Positions 43,615 to 55,259 of a DNA stretch of 64,000 nt are shown one piece after another. Numbering within the stretch: the first letter of the stretch is position 1; every line of letters starts with the position of its first letter. Under the pieces are notes generated by a model, which saw nothing but the letters and a program-made list of their open reading frames with translations, was not told the origin of the DNA and did no database searches. The position numbers and the translations under genes were made by a program. Source of the DNA: Lactarius indigo (lineage: Eukaryota > Basidiomycota > Agaricomycetes > Russulales > Russulaceae); the NCBI GenBank assembly GCA_025766275.1, contig JAFKAC010000081.1, positions 1 to 64,000 of the forward strand, read 5' to 3'.

Positions 43615-44146
43615 AGGAGAAGCGGCGACTGTGGAGGAATTGACTTGGGAATCGGGGGTGATCTACGTACAGGCAAGAGTGGGAAAACCTGGTAGATGGT
43701 GGCGTGCACCGCCTCGTGGTCAAGCGGCGCCTGCAAGCGTCAATGTCCAAGAAGGCGCATGATCAATAGACACCTTGAGGATGACGTTGCTTGCGCCTGA
43801 ATGAGATTGGGATACCAATGAGCGCCGGGCATGAACGCACGACGTTTACTCGTTCCTCAACGAGGAACGCGTTCGAGTCTTCGATAGTTTGAAATCGCAT
43901 CGTATCCGAGTCCGAGTCCAAGCCGGTGACCGCATGGTCGGCCGCGGCACGTGCTGACCTATGAGACCCCGGCCCAGCACCGATGATACACCCTTTCTCC
44001 TCGCTGGCCTGGGAAGTCCCTGACTCTGTTCACCCCGGGACAGCTTCTCATTACCACCGTCATTGTCCGTGATACCCCACGCCCCTCTCTTCATATATAC
44101 TCTCTTTGTGTGCCAACACATTGTATACCCATACTCGCACTCTCCC

Positions 44147-45100
44147 ATGGCCTACTGCAATGACCCAACATGCGACATTCCAGGCCTGGCGGGTAAAGTT
44201 ATCATTGCCACTGGAACAAATTATTTCAAGTACTCCCTCACACACTCTGCACACATGTACTGAGATTCTCACAGATCTACCTACGCACAGAGAGCTCAGG
44301 CATCGGCTTCCACGTCGCAAAGCAACTCTATGCGTGCATGGGTGGGACAGTCTACCTGGCCTGCTGGAGCGAAGTGCGCGCACACGCGGCGATGGTGGAG
44401 GTCGAAGGGGAGGTAGGGATTGCGCTAGTTGTTCGCGGACCGCTGGTCCTGGCGTCACAACTTGTGATCAAGGCTGCCGCGGATGAGTTCGCGTGGCGCG
44501 AGGAGAGGCCAAATGCCCTGAGTGCGTCGCAGTCCTCCTATTCCCTCCAAAACAATTTTCTGACGTTTGTTTGTTTTTTTTGTTTTTTTGAATCCATTTA
44601 CGTGCGCCTTGGGGCCTACTACCCTATGTAGCACGAGTCTAGGTGTCTAATACAGGCATGAAGTACGCGTCCGTGAGGGTCTGTGTATCGTATGTCCCCC
44701 CCACCCCCGGGTGGGAGTGGCTTGGCTTCCCGTCAAGCGTTGAGTAAAGAAGGGCGGACAGTCCGCCTTGGCGTGAGTTGCAAGCCGCGGTGTGGATCTT
44801 GCGCGGTCTTGTTAGCGTGTTTGGGGCTTGCTCCTACGTCTTCCGCTTTTCTCAGCGTGTCTTGAGTGGGCCTGCGGGGCCCGGCGAGTCGTGGGGATGG
44901 GTTGGTGAGGGGTGGATGGGTGGGGGGTGAGTGGGGTAGGTGTGAGGTATCGGTTGTGGGGTTCGGTATCGTGTGACCATGTTTCCTTGTTCCGTGCTCT
45001 TATCGTTTCCTTTCTCTATTATTCTGACGTTTGTGTTTAACAGAGGTCAATAACACTGGGAAGCTGTATGACCACTATTGTCGTGAGAGTGGACAGGCTT
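44147..45100 (+). pseudogene. SDR fragment, unit 3 (best-preserved copy, interrupted)
   Basis: The N-terminal half of a short-chain dehydrogenase. Exon 1 reads MAYCNDPTCDIPGLAGKVII followed by ATGTN, corresponding to the first Rossmann strand. After an intron it continues SSGIGFHVAKQLYAC, GGTVYLACWSEVRAHAAMVE, VEGEVGIALVVRGPLVL and KAAADEFAWREERPNAL. A 451-bp insertion follows. The NNxG motif comes after it at about 45049 (NNTGKLYDHY). The catalytic YxxxK half is missing, and an unexplained segment begins at about 45105. Family assignment rests on the TGxxxGIG and NNAG landmarks. It is not a functional enzyme. The original was probably a retinol-dehydrogenase-like SDR. Confidence 0.65.
44571..45021 (-). 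mobile_element. Candidate SINE or truncated non-LTR retroelement
   Basis: A 451-bp insert present only in the unit-3 SDR fragment. It is flanked by a perfect 13-bp direct repeat, TTCTGACGTTTGT, at 44558-44570 and 45022-45034. On the minus strand it ends in an A-rich tail (reverse complement of 44571-44592, A-runs broken by C). A long target duplication plus an A-tail is the signature of LINE-type target-primed insertion. No coding capacity is seen. A GC-rich core lies at about 44695-44960. Confidence 0.6.
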
Positions 45101-45104
45101 GACA

Positions 45105-45530
45105 GACGGTCAGGGCCAAGTAATTCCCCCCATTTCCGTCTGCTTGTTCATGCCTGTACTATGGATAGGGCCTAATGATGGTCGGCTATCCGTTTTTCTT
45201 TGTTCATGTTCACGCTGGCACTACTTCTGCTGCCCAAGACCACCGCAAGCCAGCTCAGGAAGCGACGTCCGCTTAGTGGTGGTCCGCACATTGCTTTTCT
45301 GTCCAGGCCAGCTCCAGAGTATACCTGTATTTGTTACCGGCGCTCAATTTTGGGCAATTGGACGGCCTCAACGACCATTATAGTACACTGGGCAGCACTT
45401 GCTTCTGGCCCGAATTCCGAATTCATGTGTGTGGGTGCCTGCGACCGCAGGGAGGGAGTCCTCTGAGCTTCATCGGCAGGCATTTCAAAGTAGATAAACT
45501 TCTTCTGGGTGCCTAGGAAGTGCTATGATT
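45105..45530. other. Unit-3-specific insertion of unknown origin
   Basis: The same position in units 2 and 4 passes directly from the NNAG segment to a GACGGTTCACC-like block. Here about 425 bp are added (CAGACGGTCAGG... to ...GTGCTATGATTAA). No recognisable protein, inverted ends or A-tail were found. It could be a fragment of another transposon. Confidence 0.4.
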
Positions 45531-45829
45531 AACATGGACGGTTCACCTGGGGAGTCAACCATTACGCTCTCCTCCATCTCAAGCGCAAGAATGAGACGCT
45601 GATGAGATGTACTATACATGCGCTTCACAGATATGCTGGGAGGATACGGCCCATTGTATCGTGAGTCTGTAAATTATGCTGATATCCCGCGGCAAAGTGT
45701 GCCTGAAAAAACGCGGAAACGAGCACAAACGTGGCGGCAAATTGTGGAAAGTATAAGGGGGTGTCTACTGAGCCACTCAGGAAGGTAGTCCAATCTGTAC
45801 GCCAGGATGCTCGATTCGGAACGATGCCT

Positions 45830-46128
45830 AGCCGGCCATCCGCACCACCTACTTTCTGCAACGTCGATCGCATCTGTGTTCATGTCTGTGAAGCTTCCGA
45901 ACCCCGCGAATCCTACATTGCGCGATGGACCATCGTTCAATATGCCAGGCGAGGAGCGTCTGCTGCAAACACCCGTGGAGGAGGCGGTGTATGCATTACG
46001 TGCGGGCAGGAGCTCATCCAGGAGCGTCCGCACACCCGCCTCATCAAAACAGCGGCGCTGTCGCGCAAGGGGTGTGAACGTGCTGGCAGTGACATCAAGG
46101 CTACCATAGCAAAGCTGCTCGCAAAGTG
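45830..46128 (+). pseudogene. LCB1 C-terminal fragment, unit 3
   Basis: The end of an LCB1-like gene in shifted frames: PSFNMPGEERLL matches PSFDIAGEERIL, and GQELIQERPHTRLIKTAALS followed by RKGCERAGSDIKATIAKLLAK matches the last 40 residues of intact LCB1. Upstream parts are degenerate with stops. It corresponds to the older fragments at 23090 and 54400, but keeps the best C-terminus of the three. Confidence 0.68.
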
Positions 46129-46679
46129 AAATTGGGTGCGCCTGCTACTTCCCCGCGCCGATCCGGAGCTCACTCCCTACGTCCTTTATTTTCTCCCACC
46201 CTTTACGGTCTATATCACATGCACTCTTCAACACTCGGGTGCTGTCTTGATTACAGTAATGCTGCATGCACGTATTCAGTCAAGGATACATCAGTTAGGA
46301 TTGTCGTTTGGAAGGTGGCCGGTATTGACGCTGACCGATCTGAGGCGGAGTGATTCGCAAGCAGATCCAGAACATACAGCATACAGTACATAGTCTGATT
46401 TGAGAAAGCAGCCCACTCTCATTGACGCATGGGGAGGGTGCAATGTCGTCTTTTGAGTAGACGAGGTGGCATGTGCTCATTGCCGCCATTTTCAACTGGC
46501 CCAAAGGACCACAACTCGCTGCACTCAGTAATGTCGACCACCGGTACGCGTGACATTAGGGGTGGGGTCGAGCCAGTTGTACCTGGCGTCATTGATGACT
46601 TGATCGGGTTTTCGGTGACTGCATAGTACATACAGTACTACCTAGCTCCGTTTTCGCAATCTCTTCTTCCTAATGCCGA

Positions 46680-47192
46680 ATGTCCTCCTCCCTCATGGAA
46701 CAGTGTTCTCCCTCTGCGTATGGCGCCATAATTGACAAGACTGATCCAGAGTCGTCTCAGAGCACCCGGCTTAACGATTCTCGTGCACTCGTGCAGCTGC
46801 ATCGCAAATTCTGGCTCAAGGGTGTGCAGGACATGCCCGAGAACGAATCCATGGACATAGATAAGGATGAAGACGCAGACGAGGACGAGGACGGGGGAGA
46901 TGAGACCGGTCCCGGTTACATCCTCAATCTTGGCATCCCACGTATACAACGGTCAGTGCTCTGGGTTCGCAAAGAGTACATCTGGCTGTATGGATATTGC
47001 GATAAGTATCTGGAATCACTCCGCCACGAGCAGACGCCCCCCTCAGTGGTCGTCACAGGACAACCTGGCATTGGTAAGGGTTTTACTGTGTGATATTACC
47101 GTTCTTGAAATATACTGGCTGAAAGGGAAGAGCTATTGGGTCACCTATGCTTTGTGCCGACGTCTCGCCGAAGGGAAGCCAGTCATCTGCGA
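46680..47192 (+). pseudogene. Truncated P-loop (Walker A) protein fused to LCB1 upstream DNA
   Basis: Exon 46680-47073 and, after a GT-AG intron (47074-47125), exon 47126 to about 47192 encode MSSSLMEQCSPSAYGAIIDK, an acidic DKDEDADEDEDGG tract, VWVRKEYIWLYGYCDKYL-like sequence, then SVVVTGQPGIGKSYWVTYAL and CRRLAEGKPVI. GQPGIGKS is a Walker A motif. The arrangement resembles the N-terminal part of a P-loop protein family common in agaricomycetes, of the Crinkler/retrotransposon-hot-spot type. I am not certain of the family. The frame then runs straight into the conserved upstream region of LCB1-3 (from about 47193), so the gene was cut by a duplication breakpoint. Confidence 0.55.
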
Positions 47193-47306
47193 CCGAGGCA
47201 TTGAACTCACCATCTCACCGTCGGCCCGCGCATCCGCCGAGACTGCAACTGAGCACCGCAGAAGGCCTGGGAGACGCGCTTACGTCGTGTTCACTCCGAT
47301 CCGACC

Positions 47307-49107
47307 ATGGCCACCATCAATGGCTCAGCCTCCGGCCTCGAGCCTCTCTTCGCATTTCTATCCTATTTTCTTATACGAGCGGCGTTTTTTTTTTTATAAA
47401 ATAAATAAGATACCTGGATCCCATGTCATTGCTCGTTACGTCAACTCTTCCCACCAGAACAACCCCAGTCGCACTTCTTGGCCCTCTTCGTCATTCGCAC
47501 CCTTCTTCAGTCCTGTACCCGTGCAGACAATGGCGAAAAGCACTTTATTCACTTTTCTGACAAGGTTCGTCCGCTGAGTATCTCTCTACTGGCCCACACC
47601 GACCCACATTCAATGCCGCAGGAGGTCGACGAGCTCGTAGACGAATGGTCCCCAGAACCCCTAGGTGCCCCGCTTACTCCAGAAGAACAATCCAATTTCA
47701 CTTCTGTACCCGTGGTCTCTGGTCCAAATGGGCCCAGGCCGAAACTCGTCAACACGGGCAAGCAATTTCTTAATCTTGCTAGCTACAACTACACGGGCCT
47801 CGCCGGCAACGAAGCTATCAAAGTGCATGCGATAGAGACCCTCCGGAAATATGGTGTCGGTAGCTGTGGCCCTCCTGAGTTCTACGGTACTATTGGTGCG
47901 TTTGTGCTGTCGATGCGCATTTACTGTGATGAACAGCTTAGGTCCGCAGATGTCCACACGGATCTTGAACGAGACATAGCGGAGTTCCTCGGTACAGAGG
48001 CCTCGATCCTCTATTCCCAGGGGTTCTCGACAATACCTTGTATGATCTCCGCCTTTGCGAAGCGTGGCGACATCATCGTCGCTGACCGGGGTACCAATTT
48101 TGCGTTCTACTTCCACGGTTCGCTGGTTCGATCACAACGACCTGAAAAGCCTGGAAGACGTGCTCTTGAGCGTAGAAAAAGAACGTCGGAAACGTCGGGG
48201 ACCTCTTACAAGGCGATTCATCGTCACCGAGGGTATCTTCGAGAAGGACGACGCCATGGCTGATTCACCTAAACTGGAGGGTTGTGCGCGATCAAAGACA
48301 GTATTGTCGGATGACTCGGTGAATAGATCGAGTTGAAACACAAATACAAGTACCGTCTTATCCTCGATGAGAGCATCTCGTTTGGTACAGTAGGCCGAAC
48401 CGGACGCGGTCTTACGGAACTCTATAACGTCCCGGTATGTGTCTGTTTTGATTCGCTTTGTCGCATGTTGGGTCAACTGAACTGCAAAGGTCACGCAAAT
48501 TGACATGATCATCTGATCGATTGCCAATGGGCTCAACTCGGCGGGGGGTTTCTGCGCGGGCTCACGTATCGCGGTGGATCACTAGCACATTAACAGCACC
48601 TCCTTCGTTTTCTCCGCAACGGTTCCGTCGCTCCTCGCTGTCTCTGCGTCGAAGGGCATCAACATCCTGCGGAACACGCCATCGATCTTAAGCACGCTAC
48701 AGGAGAACGTGCAGGCGATGCGGGCCGTTCTTGATCGTGTCGATGGCATAACTATCCCTTCGCACGCCGCCTCGCCGATCATCCACATCCACTTGCGATC
48801 TGCGGCGACGCTTTCTGCATCCACATCCGCATCTACGAAGCCGCCGAACCCTGCAACCCCCGCGCCGCGGGATGCGCCTTGGTTCGACATAGCGGGCGAG
48901 GAGCGCATACTGCAGGACATCGTGGATGAGACGCTTGCGCAGGGTGTATGGATCACGCGGGCGCGGCGGCTACGCGGGCAGGAACTCGATGAGGCACGTC
49001 CGAGTATCCGGCTCTCTGTGACGGCGGCACTATCGCGCAAGGAGTGCGAACGGGCTGCTGGCGTCATCAAGTCGGCCGTCGTGAAGGTGCTGACGAAGCG
49101 CAAATGA
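47307..49107 (+). pseudogene. LCB1-3: near-complete but broken LCB1 copy
   Basis: It aligns with the intact LCB1 along nearly the whole length with the same introns. Defects: a stop in the N-terminal membrane region (after FLIRAAFFFL), a deletion at about 48104 that removes IQKGLQISR and shifts frame, stops in the start of the last exon (DMII-stop, VDH-stop), and substitutions such as CGPPEFYG. The last 132 codons (48709-49107) remain open to VVKVLTKRK. It is more similar to LCB1-1 than LCB1-4 and LCB1-5 are, suggesting a later duplication or gene conversion. Confidence 0.88.
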
Positions 49108-49523
49108 GTGCGCCTGCTGCCCCCACGCGCCGATCCGGAGGTCTCCAGCCATGTTTTTGCCTTATTTCCTCCCGACGTTTACAGTTTGTATCACTTCTGG
49201 TAGAACGCGACATTATCTTTATTACGGTAATACACGCATGCGGTTAAGCATCAGCTAGGAAGTATTGAACGCTTGTTACCAAGTTATGTCGATATGCAAC
49301 TGGTGCTTCTTCGCATGGGATCGGACGCCGGCTTCCTTCTGAAGGTATATATGGTTCACGGGATATCGACAAGGATATCGACGACAGACGCGTGCGTATT
49401 CTGTGGGGTTCATCAATTCATCAATTCCTCACCATCGCCAACTACGGCTTCGTCTGGCAGTTATACACAAAATTTTGATATTACAGTAATAGGTCTCTGC
49501 GCTGGAATGTGGACACATATTAG

Positions 49524-52500
49524 CTATGGCTGAGCTACAGAACTATGTTCTAACAATAGTTTCGTCATTTCATCGTGTCCTTCAGACGAGGCCACTTCGA
49601 ATGGCCTCTTACCTTCTCCATCCTTCTCACCTACATTCGCTCCATGGCTGAGTAGCAACCGAGCGACCTCGACTAACCCTTGGGACGAGGCTTTATGTAA
49701 CGGAGTCGACTGATTGTCGTCACGTGCATTTGGGTCCGCCCCATGTTCCAGTAGTCGCTGCACCACGTCGACCGCCCCCGGGCGAAGAGCATATTTGGAT
49801 ATGATGAAGTATAACGGAGTTTCGCCTTGGTTAGTCCGGGAGTTGACGTCTGCATTGTGTTCGAGCACCATTCTGACTGCCTCGTGTTTGATATTCGCTC
49901 CCGCTATGTGTAGTGGTGTCCACCCATTATCCCTCCGAGCATTTGGATCTGCGCCATGATTGAGTAGCCAGCGCATGATGTCGGCGTGTCCGTCGATCGA
50001 CGCAGTGTATAGCGGAGTCCTTTCTCCGTCACCTTGGACATCTACGACCGCACCGTGCTTGTGGAGTAAATTCGCGATATCGAAGTGTCTCTTGTACACA
50101 GCTGCCGGAAGCGGGGCTATAAGGTGACCACCATGCGCATTTATTTGTTCCGGGTGCTTCATGATAAGACGTTCTGTCAGGTCATAAAGTCCACAGAATG
50201 CCGCATAGTAAAGCGGGGAACCAACACCCTCTGTGCGCGAGAAATAATACCATTTTTCGTCGATGTTGTGCACCCGGATCCACGCTGCGAAATGTGGCTT
50301 CGACCTGTCAAATAGGTTGTCCATCCCATCTTGTATGCGTGATGACACCTTCTCGAATCGCGCATGGTCCGCCCAGTGTTGAGCAGCGTATTCGACCAGG
50401 GGAAACGCATAGCGATTAGCATGTTCGTCAAGCCGGAGTAGCGTCCCCAAGCACGCCTGCGCAAGGATAGTATGCGCAGCCCCGAGATCGATATGAAATC
50501 GTGAAACATCGCCTTGAGATTGTGCCAGACGAGCCGACGTCAGGTATTCTTTCACCGAAAAGTGCGAGAATTGTACCACCCGCGAACCATGATGACGGAC
50601 AATGGCGATCAAACTTGAACACGTCGAAAGTACAGCTTCCTCTTGGTCGTCCCACCGCCAGTCGTCCTTCAACTTCGGCATCCCTCCCGAGCTCGACCCT
50701 TGAAAATCGAATGCCAGTAGTTCCGCGAGCTCCTCGACTCGAAGCGGTCGAACAGCTACAGCAAGGCACTGCAACAGGCGATGGGCGTTATCCTTTTGAG
50801 CTTTATTGATGCTCTTCAATATCCGCTCGTATGTCTCGTCCAGGGACTCGGGCAATTCGTTGAGAAATTGACGGAGGTTCTGGGGGAAGCAATGTCGCAG
50901 GGCGTCTAACTGACAAAACACCCATCTGAACCTGCACGACAACATAAGAAACAACTGTTAGCGTAGAATAGCCTGATGGTCTCACATTCCGTCAGATCTT
51001 TCTGTCAGCGTCTCGATCACAAGCTTTTTATCGTCTGCTCTCCATCTCCTCATGGCCGTACTCGGGGACGAGTTGACGACATTTCGAACGTAGTCCGCGA
51101 TGTCCGATTTTTGTCCACTTTCGTCATGTAGAGAAACTGAACGAGATGCGAGGGGGTCGAGGACAGCTCGGATGTCAACTTCTGGGCGACTGGTCGCGCA
51201 AATGTGAAGTCCTTGCAGGTCGAGGCCCACGAGTTCCTTCACGAGTCGGAGGACCTCATCACGAGGAGACGGAATCCCGGGCGAGTCTGGACATTCGTCG
51301 AGCGCATCCAGGACGATGAAAATTGGGCCCTGTCCCGGTAGTCTCAGCATCTCTTTCAGGCATTCTTTCAAAGTGTCGTCACTCGGCTGTCGAGTGCCAT
51401 TTTCGTGTGCGTCATAAACGTGGTGGAGAATATCGCAGAAAGGACTAGAGCGAGTAGAAAGCTGGAATACGAGAGAACATAGTAGGTGGTGACAAGTTTG
51501 CTTGGTGAGATCCTTGAAGTCGAAGTAAAAGTAGGCCATGATGGCCAATCCAGCTTCGCATGCAACCATTATGTCTTGAATGACGGAGGAACTGACGGGG
51601 AATAAGTTCAGACGGGAAGCAGGCTCAGAACAACATACCAGATAACACTTTTCCCGGAGCCCGCTACAGAAATCAGAGTCCATCAGAAAACGTGAGCATG
51701 AAAAACGCTGATAAAAGCGCACGTTTTCCGTGGATCCACAAAAGGGAGCCGGTAGACTTCCATTTGATGAAGATACTTCCTTGAAAGAACCACACGGCCG
51801 TACCCTTGTGTAAAGCCTTTTGTGCAATGTTGTGATTTGTGGACGGATCCGCGGGAGAGAGCCAGGCTCGTAGGAGTTGTTTTATCTGGTTCCCTATGAG
51901 TAGGTTTAAGCGCGAGCAGTGGGCGACGACTAGTAGGCTAGGAGATGACGAACACTTGATTTCATCTACGCTGTTTGCCGTCTGTTGGATGATTGATTTT
52001 GCTTCCGTTACCACCAGTCTTGCCTCCTTGCCATCTGAAAGTAGAATGTTAGAAGGGATCGGTGACTGGCTAGACGCGCGTCGCGCACCATTAATGACTA
52101 CTTGGACCTTTTCGTCAACGCATTGCACTCTGTCACCTACATCACCCACTTTTCCGCCCACGTCGCCTACTTTGTCGCCGATGTCTTCTACCTTGCCACC
52201 GATGTCTTCGACCTTGTCGTCGATGCTCTCCACTTTACCGTCGACTACTTTCACGTCGTCGTGGACAATGTGTGTCATCTTCAGCACCTCCGCAAGCGCC
52301 ATTCGGGCCTCTTCTTGCGTCAATCGGTCTAGCCTCTTGACCGCGTCCTCCAGGTCAGTCCTTCCGGCCAATTTCTTCAGCAATTTTTCTACGCGTACTT
52401 CAGTAGAGACCGATAGACGGCCAATCGGAAACTTACTTGTTGATCCCCGTCTTAGCTCTTTAGTTGCAATCCCAAAGATAGTAAGCACCTCCACCATTAT

Positions 52501-53077
52501 CTTCGTGATTATGTTTGTCATCGCCGCAGTCGGTGTCACCTCTGTGTAAGTTTCGAGTCGGTTGAAAAAGAACCCTATGCGTTCGAAGAGCTCTGCAAGA
52601 GTGTCTTTGCCAGCCGCAACATCCCTGGCTGCCTATAAGACCTTCAACATCAGAACAATCCGCTTAAAGAATAGATGGGTTACTCGCTAAAAGGAAGACA
52701 CCAATGCCTGCGAAGATCACTTTTGCAGGGGAAAACACCTACAAATATAGATCAGAGAGGTCCACATTTGCTCAAATATCGGGACCTACCAGGCTGACGC
52801 CCTCGGAGATGATAGCTGAAAATGCGTACAAGACGTTCACGGTTGGGATCAACCACTTCGTCAATCTCTCATCGCTACTGTGAGTTTGGTCGAATTCCCG
52901 AATTTGGTCTTGAAGGACAGCAAGGATAGCGCTAGTTGAGTCGCATGATTGTAACTGGGATGCGAGTGGGTGCGCGATAAGATCCTTCTTTGTCTGCTTT
53001 TGGTACGACTTCAAGGCAGCATTGAAAATGTCTTGGAAGCGTGAGGAAGCTGCGGCTGTAGAAGTCGTCTGGGACAT
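49524..53077 (-). CDS. NLR-3: Goodbye - coiled coil - NACHT - ankyrin STAND receptor
   Basis: A complete paralogue of NLR-1 with the same intron layout and open frames. It starts MSQTTSTAAASSRFQDIF. The heptad coiled coil has about seven units (52093-52245, KVESIDD, KVEDIGG, KVGDVGG and others). Walker A GSGKS is encoded across the splice near 51660. Walker B is FIVLDALDECPD (about 51310), followed by CATSRPEVDIR and the winged-helix region. Ankyrin repeats include ERTPLYTASIDGHADIMRWL, WTPLHIAGANIKHEAVRMVL and STPLHKASSQGLVEVARLLL, ending LLLEHSSVAQP. The NACHT part is close to NLR-1. The ankyrin part and the coiled-coil length differ. It faces a dead LCB1 copy. Confidence 0.88.
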
Positions 53078-53481
53078 GGGGACGGTAAATTTGGAGGAAT
53101 ACAGGACAATTTGTGTACAGATGAGAGTGGGAAGACGGGGCGGATAGAGATTGCGAGCACCGCCTGGTCCGCCTCGTGGTCAGTTTGAAGCCTCCGAACG
53201 AGGCGCCGGTGAGCCCCAATACGCGTGCATGAACGATAGGCGCTTGATGACGATGTTGCTGGAACCGGCACGTGCAGTACCTGTTCTCTAACTTGCATCA
53301 CGACAATCACAAAATGTAGAAATTTGCCATTGTCTGTGCTAGGGCGAACATGTACGGCACAAGTCTGACGACTCTGCGCCGGGACAAATACTCATTATTC
53401 CATTACCCCATCATGCATCATTATTCATGATACCCCCACCTCTCTTCGTATATCTGTGTAAACACGTATTCTCACTCTTCC

Positions 53482-54000
53482 ATTGCCTACTGCTGACGAC
53501 ACAATGCGTGACATTCAAAGCCTGATGCACCTTGCAGGTAGAGTCACCGGACCAAAGCAAATGTTTCGATTACTTCCTCACCCGTCGCCACACATGGATC
53601 CCTACAGATCTGCACACACAATTCGGGCATTTGCTTTCAGTAGCCTTCCATGCCGCAAGGTAGCCCTACACACGCAAACACGGCGATGACGGAAGTCGAA
53701 GGAGAGGTAGGGGCCACGCCTGGGCAGAGCGGCCTTCGGTTCCTCTAGCTGGACCTGGCGCCGTTACGTGCGACCAAGGCTGCTGCAGAGGAGTTTTCCC
53801 GGCGCGAGGAGAGGCTGGACATCCTGAGTTCGTCGCAGTCCTCCTAACCTTCGTAAAAGACAAATATTTCTTCTGATGTCTGTGTTAAACAAAGGTCAAT
53901 AATGCTGGAAGGCTATACGATGACTATATTGACAGCGGAGGGGCTCGAGCAGATGGAGAGGGTGCTCCAATCACCATGATGATGGTTCACCCAGGGATTC
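53482..54000 (+). pseudogene. Decayed SDR fragment, unit 4
   Basis: A close relative of the unit-2 fragment at 22186. The first-exon remnant near 53502, the FGHLLSVAFHAAR-like remnant of SGIGFHVAKQL, the TEVEGEVGATPGQSGLR segment, and NNAG at about 53899 are recognisable through frameshifts and stops. Non-functional. Confidence 0.58.
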
Positions 54001-54399
54001 GACTGGTACGCGCCCCCTCCATCCCAAATGCAAGAACGACACACTGACCAGACGTGCACATGCGCTTCACAGATGCGCCAGGAAGATACGGCCCATTGTG
54101 TCACTAATCTGTACATTACGCTAACATCCTGTGGCACAAAGCCTCCTCAACGACGCTCTACGTGGTGACGAGCACAAACGTGGCGGCGGATCGTGATACC
54201 GAGCCGTTCGGGAAGGTCATCCAACCGGCGCGCCAAGATGTGCACGACTGTATACCGGCAATGCAGCTCTGGGAGGAGACAGACCGGCGAGGCGTTGGGC
54301 ATAGTTACCACGGCCATGAGGCGTGAGATTGGCGCGAACCGGTACGGCTTCGGTTCATGTTGGGTGTCCGTGGACACCAGGCGAAAGCTGACGCACTTG

Positions 54400-54702
54400 A
54401 TCCGGAACGCTGCCTCACCGATCATCCACACCAACTATATTCTGCAACGCCGACTGCATTCGCGTTCATGTTGGTGAAGCCGCCGAACTCCGCGATTCCT
54501 GCGTCGTGTATGCACTATCATTCAACATAGCAGGTTAGTCGTGGAGGACACGCTCTTACCGGGCGTGTGGATCATGGATGGGGAGGAGCTTGTTGAGGAG
54601 GAACCGTCTCTCCATAACAGCGGTGCTGTCACGCAAGGACTGCGAGCGTGCCGGTGGTGTCATCACTCCCGCCATAGCGAAGGTGCTTGCAAAGCGCAAT
54701 TG
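54400..54702 (+). pseudogene. LCB1 C-terminal fragment, unit 4
   Basis: Nearly the same sequence as the unit-2 fragment (23090-23414): RNAASPIIHTNYILQRRLH, KPPNSAIPAS, and GVWIMDGEELVEEEPSLHNS. It has stops and shifted frames and is a duplicate of an already dead fragment. Confidence 0.6.
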
Positions 54703-55259
54703 AGTGCGCCTTCTGCCCCTGCCCGCCGATCCAGAGCTCTCCCGCTGTCCCTTATTATCATCCATCTTTTATGCGGTCTATATCACATGCATTCTCCGAC
54801 GCTTAGGTCCTATCTCTATTAAGTTACGGTAGTGCACGTACACGGCTAAGGATACGTCATTGTCGGTGAAAGGTGATCAGTGTGGACGTTGGCCGGTCTG
54901 AAGAGGGGTGATTCACGAGCAGAGGCCTACTACATTGTCCGCTTTGAGAAAGTGGCGAACTCAATGGCGAACTCGCATCGGCGTGTGGCCCGGGGAGGAT
55001 GCGGTGTCGTTTGTTGAATGGAAGAGGCGGCGTGTACTCATTACCGCAAATTTCAACTGTTTGAAAGTACCACCACCCTTTCCAATATTTCATTCGCCCG
55101 CCCGCCCGCACTCAGTAGCTTAATCGCAAGGAATCGACGACGAGACCGATGACCTAATTCACGACAATTCCTCATCATCTCACTCCCGGCCGGCCGGTCC
55201 GCCGGCCCGTCGAGACTGCGACTGAGCGCCGCCGACGTTGCGTTCACTCCGATCCGACC

